Notes: generated by a model not told the origin, from the sequence alone. 64,000 nt of DNA from Kriegella sp963975415 (GCF_963975415.1 NZ_CAXBGN010000011.1:62001-126000), one strand, 5' to 3'; positions 27,640 to 36,490 are shown, counted from the stretch's first letter. Made by a program: numbers and translations.

Positions 27640-29700
27640 ATGTTTCGATATTTTATTTTAATTTTTTTATTGTTTTTTTCGCTTCTTTCAAGTGCTCAAG
27701 ATGACCTCTCTGCTGGCTTTGAACTTTTGGAAACAGGGAAATTCGAACAGGCAGAAACCTTCTTCGAAAACTATTTGAAAACAAAGCCAGATAATAAGAC
27801 CGCCCAATTGTGTTATGCGAGAGCAGTGGGCTTAAGCGGGGAACCGCAGAAAGCCACCGGGCTTTTTGCTAATTTGTTAAATGATTACCCTGATGATTTT
27901 GAAGTACAAATCAATTATAACGAGTCTTACCTATGGGCCAAAGAATACGAAAAGGCAAAACCATTATATCAAGAGATGGTACGCTCTTATCCTGATAAAT
28001 TTGGAGCACTATTAGGCTATGCCAATACACTCAGTAATTTAAAGGAATATAAGCAAGCCTTGACTTGGATAGAAAAGGCCATTGCCCTTGAACCTAATAA
28101 CAAAAGCGCCAAAGTTTCCAGAAAATACATGAAGTTAGGTTACGCCAATCAATTCGTGAGCAATCAAAATTATCGAAAGGGCGAAGTTTTGCTTCAGGAA
28201 ATTTTCACTGACTTTCCTGAAGACAAAGATGCTTTATTAAATCTTGCAAACCTGTACTTAATCACCAAAAATGCTAGTAAAGCCAAAGCAACGTACGGTC
28301 GCTATGCACTGACCCCCAAAGATTCGGTTACTGCCTTAAATGGGATTGCTTTGGCAGCACATATTGATGAAAATGACAAGGAAGCCCTTAAAGTTGCTAC
28401 TCTTTCTAAAAACCGGGTATCCCAATTCAAAGATAGTATACTGACCGAGCGCACGTATGACCGCTATATTCAAGCTTTGATATGGAATAGGAAATATGGA
28501 AAAGCAAAAGCGCAAATTGATAGTCTGTCAAAACTATACCCAAATAAAAATTGGCTTTTTGCCCTAAAGGCAACTTTCGGTCTTTATACGGGAAATCCCA
28601 AATACAGCATCAAAAATTACAACGCAATTCTTAAAAATGATAGTACCTCGTTCGACGGAAATCTGGGTAGTGCCAACGCATATTTTGCTTCTGACCGTAT
28701 AATACCTGCTTACAAAGCGGCCTATAAAACCTTGAAGATTTATAAAAACCAAAAAGATGCTAACGGCTTTATTGAAAAACTAAACGTTCAATTCACCCCA
28801 GGCATAGAAGAACATGCCGCCTATACTTTTGACAATGGCAATAATATAGCTCTCTTTACCAACACTAGTGTCGATGTTCCTTTATCAACCAAATTTAGAA
28901 CCACGCTTTCGTATTTATACCGTACTACAAAAAATACGGTTACGCTCAACAAGGCGAACTCTCATGTAATCGTTGCCGGAATGCAGTATAAATTATTTCC
29001 TAAGACCACTTTGAAAACGGTTCTGGGCCTAAACAATTCCCGCTTTATGGCAGATGCTTACACCCAACCCGTCTTAGAAGCCAAACTGGCTTTACAGCCA
29101 TTTAAACTTCAAAACCTAGAAGTTGGCTATCAACGTGAGGTACAAAATTTCAATGCAGACCTTATCGAACGTGAAATCGTGATGAACCATTACGGACTGA
29201 ACTACAATCTAGGCACAAACTTTAACCTGGGTTGGTATACGCAAATGATGTACACCCAACAAAGTGATGCTAATATTCGAAACCTTCTTTTTACTTCGTT
29301 ATACTACAATTTACTACGCAAACCAGCCCTTAAAATGGGGCTTAATTATCAGTACATCTCCTTTGCGGACCAATTACCTACCATTTACTTTAGTCCTGAA
29401 AAATATCAAGCTGTGGAGATATTTGCAGATATTCGCGGAAAAATTTCAAAGAATACCAATTATATGGCAAGTGCCGCTACTGGTTTCCAACAAGTAGAGG
29501 AAGACCCAAATACTACAATTTTCAGAGCCGAAGCAAAATTACAGCATCAATTTTCAAAACGTCTCAGCGGCAATTTATATGGCAAGTATAGTAATATCGC
29601 TTCCGCTACTGCAGCAGGTTTTGAATTCACCGAAATTGGAATAAAGTTAAAATGGTTGTTCACTAAAAGACCATTGTTCTTCCATAAAATAAAGCAATAG
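27640..29700 (+). CDS. TPR protein with C-terminal outer-membrane beta-barrel (YaiO/PelB-like architecture)
   Basis: This 686-residue protein has a signal peptide (1-19, ending SSAQ). TPR helical repeats cover about residues 20-375 (AGFELLETGKFEQAETFFENYL, ALTWIEKAIALEPNNKSAKV). A C-terminal beta-barrel region of about 300 residues follows (about 385-686, alternating strands with aromatic ends; final KLKWLFTKRPL). Periplasmic TPRs followed by a barrel is the layout of the exopolysaccharide porins PelB, BcsC, PgaA and YaiO-type proteins, where the TPRs guide the polymer to the barrel. Its place next to the flippase, GTs and hydrolase supports an export role. It is monocistronic here. Confidence 0.85.
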   Translation: MFRYFILIFLLFFSLLSSAQDDLSAGFELLETGKFEQAETFFENYLKTKPDNKTAQLCYARAVGLSGEPQKATGLFANLLNDYPDDFEVQINYNESYLWAKEYEKAKPLYQEMVRSYPDKFGALLGYANTLSNLKEYKQALTWIEKAIALEPNNKSAKVSRKYMKLGYANQFVSNQNYRKGEVLLQEIFTDFPEDKDALLNLANLYLITKNASKAKATYGRYALTPKDSVTALNGIALAAHIDENDKEALKVATLSKNRVSQFKDSILTERTYDRYIQALIWNRKYGKAKAQIDSLSKLYPNKNWLFALKATFGLYTGNPKYSIKNYNAILKNDSTSFDGNLGSANAYFASDRIIPAYKAAYKTLKIYKNQKDANGFIEKLNVQFTPGIEEHAAYTFDNGNNIALFTNTSVDVPLSTKFRTTLSYLYRTTKNTVTLNKANSHVIVAGMQYKLFPKTTLKTVLGLNNSRFMADAYTQPVLEAKLALQPFKLQNLEVGYQREVQNFNADLIEREIVMNHYGLNYNLGTNFNLGWYTQMMYTQQSDANIRNLLFTSLYYNLLRKPALKMGLNYQYISFADQLPTIYFSPEKYQAVEIFADIRGKISKNTNYMASAATGFQQVEEDPNTTIFRAEAKLQHQFSKRLSGNLYGKYSNIASATAAGFEFTEIGIKLKWLFTKRPLFFHKIKQ

Positions 29701-29895
29701 AAAATTATAAGACGGGCTTACTCAATTCGACTGAAATTTTACGAATTTATTACTATCGAGGGTGTGGCACAATGGCAAAGTCACACACCTATCAACGACG
29801 AACAGCAATGGTTATTAGTCAAAAAGGAGTGACTTACAACGCTGGCAGTTGATATTATAAAGTAATTCGGCGGCCAATGTTAAAAGAGAAAATGG

Positions 29896-30606
29896 CTATA
29901 ACAGGTTTAACCTTCGCATCAATTCGGGCCTACTATTACGGCTGATAGGAACAACATTTTTTTCTATTAAAACGCTGTTATCTTCAATATCTATTATCTT
30001 GGTGAAGTTTATTATATACGACCGATGAATCTGTAGAAATGATTTTTCGGGTAACTTTTGCTTTATGTTTTTTAGGGTCGTATGAACGTGATATTGCTGC
30101 TTTTCCGTTAGAATATCAATATAGTCGCCATTTACCTTTATCAAGAGTACTTCTTCAAACTTTAATTTTATCAAACGCCTATCGATGTTGATGTAAAAAT
30201 AATCTTCAGCACCGAAACCTTCATGTTCCCCTCCCTCTTTTTTTGCAGGTGTCACCAATGCACTTTTTATTTTTCGAATCGATTTTTCAAAACGCTCAAA
30301 ATTTATAGGTTTCACCAAATAGTCTACTATTGATTCATATTCATAGGATTCAATGGCAAAATTAGTGTCAGAGGTAATCAAGACTACCTTGGGAGAATCT
30401 TTTAAAGTTCGTACAAAATCAACTCCACTAAATCCTGGCATGTGAATATCTAAAAACACCACATCGACGGTAGATTGATTTAAAAACTTTATGGCATCGA
30501 TGGCATTGTCAAATTGGGCTACTACCTCTATATCTGAAACTTTAGAAGAAAATCTTGCCACTATCGCTCTTGCGGCTTTCTCATCATCTACGATAATACA
30601 GGTCAT
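29896..30606 (-). CDS. LytTR-family response regulator (output of the NO-sensing cluster)
   Basis: This 236-residue regulator has a receiver at about 1-118 (D9/D10-type acidic pair in VDDEKA, acceptor Asp in VVFLDIHMPGFSG, Lys in LVKPINF). A LytTR DNA-binding domain covers about 135-236 (FLQIHRSYIINFTKI). It is the last gene of a seven-gene minus-strand operon and lies 2 bp after the Hpt gene, so it is the likely transcriptional end point of the relay. A tandem repeat with 21-bp spacing upstream of the operon (36203-36231) is a candidate binding site, implying autoregulation. Confidence 0.93.
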   Translation of the reverse strand: MTCIIVDDEKAARAIVARFSSKVSDIEVVAQFDNAIDAIKFLNQSTVDVVFLDIHMPGFSGVDFVRTLKDSPKVVLITSDTNFAIESYEYESIVDYLVKPINFERFEKSIRKIKSALVTPAKKEGGEHEGFGAEDYFYINIDRRLIKLKFEEVLLIKVNGDYIDILTEKQQYHVHTTLKNIKQKLPEKSFLQIHRSYIINFTKIIDIEDNSVLIEKNVVPISRNSRPELMRRLNLL

Positions 30607-30608
30607 TG

Positions 30609-30926
30609 TTAAATAGTTTTTAGAAAATTATCTATGTTATCTAAAACATGACAGAAATCTTTGTGTCTTCCAAAATCTTCTGTTTTCAATTCTTCTTCAA
30701 AGACTACAGCCAATTTATAGGCTTCCTCCATGCTCAATATATTCAGTTTATGCTTTAATTTATGAACAATTTGCCAAGCTGCATAAAAATCTTTTTTTTC
30801 GATAGCTTCTTTGTAAATATTATGTTCGATCGGAAACTCTTGTTTCACTATGGAAATAAATTCCAACTCAAAATCGTAGTCGTCTCCTGCAAGTTCTTTA
30901 ATATAATTTAAATTAGGCTTGTCCAT
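30609..30926 (-). CDS. Hpt (histidine phosphotransfer) protein
   Basis: This 105-residue all-helical protein has the Hpt signature WQIVHKLKHKLNIL, whose first histidine (about residue 56) is the expected phospho-carrier. It lacks the glycine of the classical HxLKG motif (HKLKH instead). The ATG at 30926 is preferred to a GTG one codon upstream. It overlaps the 3' end of the preceding kinase gene by 14 bp and precedes the LytTR gene by 2 bp. It would move phosphate from one or both kinases, via a receiver, to the LytTR regulator or to other receivers such as the one on the GT2 enzyme. Confidence 0.88.
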   Translation of the reverse strand: MDKPNLNYIKELAGDDYDFELEFISIVKQEFPIEHNIYKEAIEKKDFYAAWQIVHKLKHKLNILSMEEAYKLAVVFEEELKTEDFGRHKDFCHVLDNIDNFLKTI

Positions 30927-31989
30927 CACAGTTTTTCTTTAATGTAAAATAAAAAGTTGTTCCCTTATTCTCTTCTGATTCGAGCCAAATATGGCCTTTA
31001 TAAAGGGCTATGATTTTTTTTGCCAAGGCGAGTCCAACTCCGGCAGATGTTGGATTATTCTCCAATTTTCGAAACATCTCGAATATACTTTTGTGGTGAC
31101 GTTCAGGAATTCCTTTTCCATTATCGGATATAGAAAATTTCCAAAATTGGTCATCATCTTCACTTTTAATTTTAATCAACCCTTCAGATAAGTGTTCGGT
31201 AGCGGCAATGGCATTGGTCAACAAAATGGTAAAAAGTTGTTCGATCCAAATTCTTTCCAAGCAAATGGTTGGTAGATTATCGGACCATTGCAAATCTACA
31301 TTATCGGGAATGTTACTATTTTTTTTGATTTCACCAAGGAGCATTTTAATGTCAATGTTCTTCTTTTCCTCCATTTGAGCCCCAATGCTAGCGTGCTTAA
31401 GGATGCCATTGATCAAATTATCCATTTTGGTCAAGTTCTCAGATATCAAAAGGCAATTATTCTTACTATCTTCCGACATTCTACTTTTTTCTTCCTCCAA
31501 TATCCAACTCATCAACGCATTTACGTTTCTAACGGGTGATTTTAAATCATGGGATACCATTTGAACGTAATTGCTCAGCGACTCGTTCTTTACCTCCAAG
31601 CTTTTTAAGAGTACATTTTTTTCGGCCGTAATTTCACTAACCTCCTGGGCCAAATTGCTTAAATGACGTGCCAATTTTTCAGCATCGAAATTTTTGGTCT
31701 CACCATGTTTCAATTTGTCTCCGCCATCCAAATTCGAATTAAGGCTATTCATAGCCTGCTCAAGAGAAGCAAGAATCTGTTGTTGTCGCTCCGCTTCTTT
31801 TGTCAGTTTGGCGTTTGCCAGATAAAGTTCTTCAGAACTTATTGAGGTCGCACGCTGTATCATTGACAGCTTTTCATCAAAATCAATATACGAATTGTCG
31901 ACGGCATTTAAGAACGCTTGAATATCAGGGCTTTCCTTCAAATGGTCGGGCAAGTATTTTCTTAACTGTCTATTGATCAGTGGGTGCAT
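30913..31989 (-). CDS. cytosolic histidine kinase paired with the FIST protein
   Basis: This 358-residue protein has no membrane segment. Its N-terminus (LINRQLRKYLPDHL... to about 60) and a long coiled coil (about 60-140) resemble the helical region found in kinases encoded beside FIST proteins. HisKA follows with MVSHDLKSPVRN (about 143-155), then an ATPase domain with N-box LLTNAIAA, G1 DNGKGIPE and G2 SAGVGLALAKKI. There is no receiver, so it needs the separate receivers and Hpt of the cluster. Its ATG overlaps the FIST stop codon (TAATG), indicating coupled expression and probably direct interaction. By analogy with NosP-kinase pairs, ligand-bound FIST protein may switch its activity. 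Confidence 0.92.
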   Translation of the reverse strand: MHPLINRQLRKYLPDHLKESPDIQAFLNAVDNSYIDFDEKLSMIQRATSISSEELYLANAKLTKEAERQQQILASLEQAMNSLNSNLDGGDKLKHGETKNFDAEKLARHLSNLAQEVSEITAEKNVLLKSLEVKNESLSNYVQMVSHDLKSPVRNVNALMSWILEEEKSRMSEDSKNNCLLISENLTKMDNLINGILKHASIGAQMEEKKNIDIKMLLGEIKKNSNIPDNVDLQWSDNLPTICLERIWIEQLFTILLTNAIAATEHLSEGLIKIKSEDDDQFWKFSISDNGKGIPERHHKSIFEMFRKLENNPTSAGVGLALAKKIIALYKGHIWLESEENKGTTFYFTLKKNCDGQA

Positions 31990-33125
31990 TATTCGCTAAG
32001 TAAAGTTAATGTCATAGTCTGGTTATGCAATTTACACGCATCTTGATCGGCAAAAGGTGCCATCTCCCCATAGGAATAGAATCCGGTAACCACAGTATTT
32101 TCCCCAATTACAGATAATACTTCGTCTACTTCTTCCTCCGTTCTTTGTCCCATGACCAGCTTACGGCCCACACAACTTATCAACAAGGCCAATTCAGGAG
32201 CGGCACTTCTTTTGTTCATCGCATATTTGGCCGCAGTTCGCGCACCATTGGCAATATCATCGACCGTAGACATCATTAATTGAACCTTCGAACCTTCAGG
32301 AATATCACCGGCAATAATCATGGTATTACTTTCTTCGTCTATATTTAAAATCGTTCTTACTATGGCAACCTCTTCATTCGGATGTCGTACACTCAAAGGA
32401 AACAACAAAGCCGATTGAGGCAATTCTTTTGCTTTTTCTCCAAGGTACTTCTTATAAAGGTCCAAAGCGGGTTTATCATCGAGTTCGTGCAGAATGTTAT
32501 CCTGAGATTTCGTGATTACGCGTTCTGGCCCAAAAGGCATCCACCCACCGTAATTGGCACTTGTTATTTCTAGAGATTCGCCGTAAAATGCTATCGCCAC
32601 TATCTCTCCCTCTTTAGGATTTTCGTTGTACGAAGAAAGTGTTTTTTCGAAACGGCCATCATCACCACATAAACCACCAGATAAACCGACACCCTTATTT
32701 TTATTTTGCTCAAACCCCGCAATCAAGGCACTGCCGTTAACCGTACTTCCTTCCGACACTAAAAATAAATGTTTTAAATTCTCTTGGGAAAAAGATTTCA
32801 TCAAATGCTCGCCAAGATCTGTATCGTCATTGGCGAAATTGGCCACATTCTCCCTTTTAACCAAGAAACTGCCCTTCTCAAATTCAATTGCTGTTAACAC
32901 CGCCGAATTTTCATAAACCGAATCTTCCATAATTTCACCCGAAGTCGAGCCAAAAACTATGTGTCCCGATGGAAACAAATCCCTTACCTCTTTATATATT
33001 CCTTCATCTTCCAAAATATATCTATTTCCAAAGACCAGAACTAGGGGATTGTTCAATACCTTATGTTCACCTTTAAACTTAAAGGGTACACCGGCGGCTA
33101 CTTTTATTGCTTGTACTGTTTTCAT
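31989..33125 (-). CDS. FIST-domain sensor (NosP-like)
   Basis: This 378-residue soluble protein has the FIST_N domain (about 25-215; VFGSTSGEIMED and GLSGGLCGDDGRF) and FIST_C domain (about 225-370; PALDLYKKYLGE and the terminal GFYSYGEMAPF...LHNQTMTLTLLSE block). FIST proteins are small-ligand sensors. One group, NosP, binds haem and senses nitric oxide and is encoded next to a histidine kinase, as here (1-bp overlap with the kinase at 30913-31989). An H-NOX gene in the same operon strengthens the NO interpretation, but I cannot identify the haem ligand in this sequence. Amino-acid sensing is the alternative. Confidence 0.9.
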   Translation of the reverse strand: MKTVQAIKVAAGVPFKFKGEHKVLNNPLVLVFGNRYILEDEGIYKEVRDLFPSGHIVFGSTSGEIMEDSVYENSAVLTAIEFEKGSFLVKRENVANFANDDTDLGEHLMKSFSQENLKHLFLVSEGSTVNGSALIAGFEQNKNKGVGLSGGLCGDDGRFEKTLSSYNENPKEGEIVAIAFYGESLEITSANYGGWMPFGPERVITKSQDNILHELDDKPALDLYKKYLGEKAKELPQSALLFPLSVRHPNEEVAIVRTILNIDEESNTMIIAGDIPEGSKVQLMMSTVDDIANGARTAAKYAMNKRSAAPELALLISCVGRKLVMGQRTEEEVDEVLSVIGENTVVTGFYSYGEMAPFADQDACKLHNQTMTLTLLSE

Positions 33126-33132
33126 AAAACGC

Positions 33133-35118
33133 TTATTTTAACTGGCAAAATTCTTTCTTTAAGGTAAAGTGAAACTCTGTTCCTACGCCCACTTCACTAT
33201 CTACCCAAACCTCACCGCCATATCTATCTACAATCTTTTTTACAATGGAGAGCCCTATCCCGGTTGATCTTTCGTTATGGCCTACCGATTGAAAAATTTC
33301 GAATATTTTTTTGTGATACTCCTTTGGAATACCTACCCCGTTATCTTTAATGGTAAAGCACAAATGAGTTTTGTTTTCTTTGTAAAGAACTTCTACCAAG
33401 CCCTCTTTTTTATCTATATGCACCACAGCGTTACCCATAATATTTTGAAACAACTGGTGCATTTTAATATCATCTGCCAAAATGGTGGGCAACAATACCG
33501 GCACGGAAAGTTTTACATGTTCAGGAATAAAAATACTCTCTCCAACATCTGCCACTACGGTATTCAGGTCAACCTTTGAATTATCAAGTTCAGAACTATT
33601 TGCGGTAGAGTACTCTAAAATACCATGAATCAGTTTATCCATGGAGGCCACTTTCTCTTGCATTAATTGCAAGTTATGCTGTCCGGCCTCATCTAAAACA
33701 TCTTTATAATCTTCTTGAATCCAAGTGGCCAAAGCACTTATACTTCTTAATGGTGATTTCAAGTCATGGGAAACGATATGCGCATATTCTTGAAGGCCCT
33801 TATTGCTATTTTCAAGCTCCTTTAATAGTCGCTCTTTTTGCTGTTCAAGAAGTTTCTGATTCGTGATATCAAGATGAATACCTATAGATCCAATAACATT
33901 CTTATCCACATCATATCTTGGGGCACCGCTTATCAACCAATATTTTTTGGCTCCCAATTTGTCCCTGACCTCAGCTTCATACGAATCTGATTTACCCTTG
34001 ATCCTTGCTATGTTCTTATCTGCAATTAGTGCTTGATCTTTGATATTCAGATAATTGGATGCTTTTTTACCTAAAAGCTCTTCCTCTCGAAACCCGCTCA
34101 TGGTACAAAAACTACGGTTTACCAATTGAATAACATCATCGGTATCAACCTCAAGAAGACCAAGGTTCATGTTGGCTATTATACTGCTATATTTTTGGCG
34201 TTCAGCATTTAATCTTACTTCGGCCTCTCGCTCTTTGGTAATATCTTCGACCAGCACCAATTGATACTCGAGATTTCCTTTGGTGTCTTTGACGGCACTC
34301 ACTATAGTTCTTGTTAAGACACAAGATCCATTTTTTCTAAACAACCGTTTGATCACCGTAAATTTATCACGTTTCCCCTCATTCATTTCAGAAGTCAGCC
34401 GGTCGTTGGCCTCAACATCCTCCGGAGCCGAAAAACTACTTACTTTAAGTTTTTTTAGCTCAATTTCACTATATCCTAAAAGGTCAATAAAGGTATTGTT
34501 AGCCTTTACTATGGTATCGTCAACCCTCAAAACAATACCTAAGGGCGAATTCTGTACAATAGTATCCAATTGCTTGCGCTGCTCTGAAAGTAGTTGTTTA
34601 ACCTCTATTTCTTGGGTAATATCGCGTATTATACCTTGTGCGGCAATGGGCCTTCTTTTTTTATCATAGATAAGGCTGCTGTTTACCTCTACCCATTTGG
34701 CATCGCCATTCTTGGTCACTATTTTTGCCTTATACTTATTAATTTTTCCAAATTCGATCAATGCTTTCATCGATTGACCCGTATATAGGCTAAAATCTTT
34801 ATGAATTATCGATGTAAGGTTAAAACGTTCTTTGGTATGGTCATATCCTAAAAATTCCTTGGCGGAATTATTCATTTTTATAACCTCCCCTTTTAGGTCC
34901 ATTACCACATAAGGATCAATTATATTGATAAAATTACCGTCAAGTTCTGATGTCGTTTCACATAAAAGATCTTCTAGTTTACTTTTAGATTCCTTTAAAT
35001 GCTCGGTAACGTCATATAACTCTTTGGATTTTTCTTCCAATATTTTCTCTGCTTGATGACGTGCCTTTTTCTCGCGTTCCAACGCTCTCTTGAGTACTTG
35101 AACCTCTTTACTTTCCAT
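33133..35118 (-). CDS. multi-PAS cytosolic histidine kinase paired with H-NOX
   Basis: This protein of about 661 residues has no membrane helix. In order it has an N-terminal coiled coil (about 1-60), three PAS/PAC modules (about 70-175, 185-300 and 315-425; each ends in a PAC motif such as GIIRDITQE, VLVEDITKE and GIHLDITNQ), HisKA (YAHIVSHDLKSPLRS, about 450) and ATPase (N-box FQNIMGNAVVH, G2 STGIGLSIVKKI). The ATG at 35118 is preferred because the longer reading would begin with TTG. It overlaps the H-NOX gene by 11 bp, the classical arrangement for an H-NOX-regulated kinase. The three PAS domains may add redox or flavin/haem input of their own. There is no built-in receiver. Confidence 0.93.
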   Translation of the reverse strand: MESKEVQVLKRALEREKKARHQAEKILEEKSKELYDVTEHLKESKSKLEDLLCETTSELDGNFINIIDPYVVMDLKGEVIKMNNSAKEFLGYDHTKERFNLTSIIHKDFSLYTGQSMKALIEFGKINKYKAKIVTKNGDAKWVEVNSSLIYDKKRRPIAAQGIIRDITQEIEVKQLLSEQRKQLDTIVQNSPLGIVLRVDDTIVKANNTFIDLLGYSEIELKKLKVSSFSAPEDVEANDRLTSEMNEGKRDKFTVIKRLFRKNGSCVLTRTIVSAVKDTKGNLEYQLVLVEDITKEREAEVRLNAERQKYSSIIANMNLGLLEVDTDDVIQLVNRSFCTMSGFREEELLGKKASNYLNIKDQALIADKNIARIKGKSDSYEAEVRDKLGAKKYWLISGAPRYDVDKNVIGSIGIHLDITNQKLLEQQKERLLKELENSNKGLQEYAHIVSHDLKSPLRSISALATWIQEDYKDVLDEAGQHNLQLMQEKVASMDKLIHGILEYSTANSSELDNSKVDLNTVVADVGESIFIPEHVKLSVPVLLPTILADDIKMHQLFQNIMGNAVVHIDKKEGLVEVLYKENKTHLCFTIKDNGVGIPKEYHKKIFEIFQSVGHNERSTGIGLSIVKKIVDRYGGEVWVDSEVGVGTEFHFTLKKEFCQLK

Positions 35119-35653
35119 TGGTGACGATATCAAATTTAACTTCCGTCCCGTCTTCTTTCAACAACTGGTAAGTGATTTGCGCCGTATCGTTAAAATGTTC
35201 GAAGGTTTTCTCCATTAAGCCATGGGCCAACCTATAGAGTCCTCTTGAGGAAGAATATATCATGGATAACGTAGTATCTGTTTTATCCAGAATTTTGAAG
35301 GTAGGAAGCTCAGCATCGGGGTAGAGCTTCTTAACATGTACATGTATATGGTCTTCAATTGAATAGAGCAGCGCAAGTGGAGACTTGTAACTTTTCACTA
35401 CCTCAGGATGAGATTTGGCCAACCCGTCAAATAAGTATAGGCCAAAAGCGTGGATAAGGTCACCCGCAGGAATATTCGTGACCCCACTTAGTTGTGTAAT
35501 GAGACTCACCATCTCATTAAAATCGTAGGTGCCTACAGAAGTATAGCTGCCCTCTGAAGGCAAATTTGAATTTTCAATTATAGCATCCAAGGTTTCCAAG
35601 CCAAACTTGGATTCTACCATTTCCAAAAATTCAGTAAAAACAATACCTTTCAT
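35108..35653 (-). CDS. H-NOX haem-based nitric-oxide sensor
   Basis: This 181-residue stand-alone H-NOX (HNOB) protein is the usual length for the family. The proximal haem ligand is predicted as H104, seven residues before Y111-P112 in HVHVKKLYPDAELPTF, as in soluble guanylate cyclase H105. The haem-propionate motif YxSxR is Y133/S135/R137 in IYSSSRGLYR. Aligning that segment with guanylate cyclase puts Leu142 where I145 lies, so there is no distal tyrosine for O2 and NO selectivity is inferred. The gene overlaps the multi-PAS kinase gene by 11 bp, so that kinase is the probable partner. It is second in the operon. Confidence 0.95.
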   Translation of the reverse strand: MKGIVFTEFLEMVESKFGLETLDAIIENSNLPSEGSYTSVGTYDFNEMVSLITQLSGVTNIPAGDLIHAFGLYLFDGLAKSHPEVVKSYKSPLALLYSIEDHIHVHVKKLYPDAELPTFKILDKTDTTLSMIYSSSRGLYRLAHGLMEKTFEHFNDTAQITYQLLKEDGTEVKFDIVTNGK

Positions 35654-35728
35654 AAAACTGATTTAGTTTTTAAAGGTAGGAAAAGTATGACTTTTACATA
35701 AAATTTTGTTGTGAAACGCCGTTTTTAG

Positions 35729-36130
35729 TTAGCCTTTAACCAACTGATTGATGTCCCAGTATTCCAAGACCTTATTTAACTTTGATTCGTAGTCTTCATA
35801 TTTTAGGGGTTTTATAACATAACCAGCGATTCCAATTTGATAACATTTAAGTAAATCGGCCCTGTTTTCAGATGTGGTCAATATAATTGTAGGAAGGTAT
35901 TTTAAAACATCGTCGGCCTTAAGAATTTCTAAAAACTCTATACCGCTCATTCTAGGCATGTTTAAATCTAATAGAATAATATCAGGTGACTTTTCACCCG
36001 ACCTCAATATCTCGAGCGCCTCCTCACCGTTGTTCGCCTTTACAATATTATGTTTAAGTTGCAGCTTAGATAAGGTGCGTTGTAATTTCATGACTTCGAT
36101 AGTATCGTCTTCAATTAAAAGAATGTCCAT
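35729..36130 (-). CDS. single-domain receiver (CheY-like)
   Basis: This 133-residue protein is a receiver domain only: acidic residues in LLIEDDTIE, acceptor Asp in IILLDLNMPRMSG (about 56), Thr in LTTSEN and Lys in VIKPLKYED. It is the first gene of the NO-sensing operon. With two hybrid-less kinases and one Hpt protein downstream, it most likely shuttles phosphate from kinase to Hpt or acts as a phosphate sink. Alternatively it binds an effector protein. It has no DNA-binding region. Confidence 0.92.
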   Translation of the reverse strand: MDILLIEDDTIEVMKLQRTLSKLQLKHNIVKANNGEEALEILRSGEKSPDIILLDLNMPRMSGIEFLEILKADDVLKYLPTIILTTSENRADLLKCYQIGIAGYVIKPLKYEDYESKLNKVLEYWDINQLVKG

Positions 36131-36490
36131 AGTTTTATTGTTTTTCGAATTATTAAAACAAATTTCCGTTTTTGTACTTTATTTGAGGGTTTCAACACGG
36201 GCGAATGGTAGATTGGTGTCGGTGAATGGTAATTTTATGTAGATTTAAAATTGAATATTTTTTCGTAAAGAAAGAAAAAACATACAAACCAACGAATGAA
36301 GTTTGTTCATAAAATAGCAATCTCCCATTGAAACTAAAGGGCCGTTATTGTTTTTATAAAGTTTCAACAGCTCGTATGGTATTCACTGTGATTATTTCTA
36401 AGTCAAGCATAATGTCCAATCTTAAAAACAGCCGTATTTGACCGTCAATACTTTATTATGTGAGATAAAGAACAACTAGCTATTCATTGT
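36131..36490. other. control region of the NO-sensing operon
   Basis: This 360-bp stretch lies between the sulfatase stop and the operon's first gene, both on the minus strand. It holds the 21-bp-spaced repeat at 36203-36231 and a weak minus-strand -7-like string (GAAATTTG, 36159-36166) about 30 bp before the receiver gene. No terminator for the sulfatase operon and no small gene was recognised. Confidence 0.5.
36203..36231 (-). promoter_or_regulatory. candidate LytTR direct repeat upstream of the NO-sensing operon
   Basis: Read on the gene strand, TACCATTCACCGAC is followed by TACCATTCGCCC. The shared TACCATTC units lie exactly 21 bp apart (plus-strand GAATGGTA at 36203 and 36224). This is the spacing expected for a LytTR dimer, and the operon's last gene encodes a LytTR regulator. 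The repeat lies about 70-100 bp upstream of the first start codon. Confidence 0.5.

Noticed and set aside
29761..29790. GGTGTG...CACACC inverted repeat after the TPR-barrel gene
   Set aside because: The stem is short and interrupted and no T-tract follows. Not called as a terminator.
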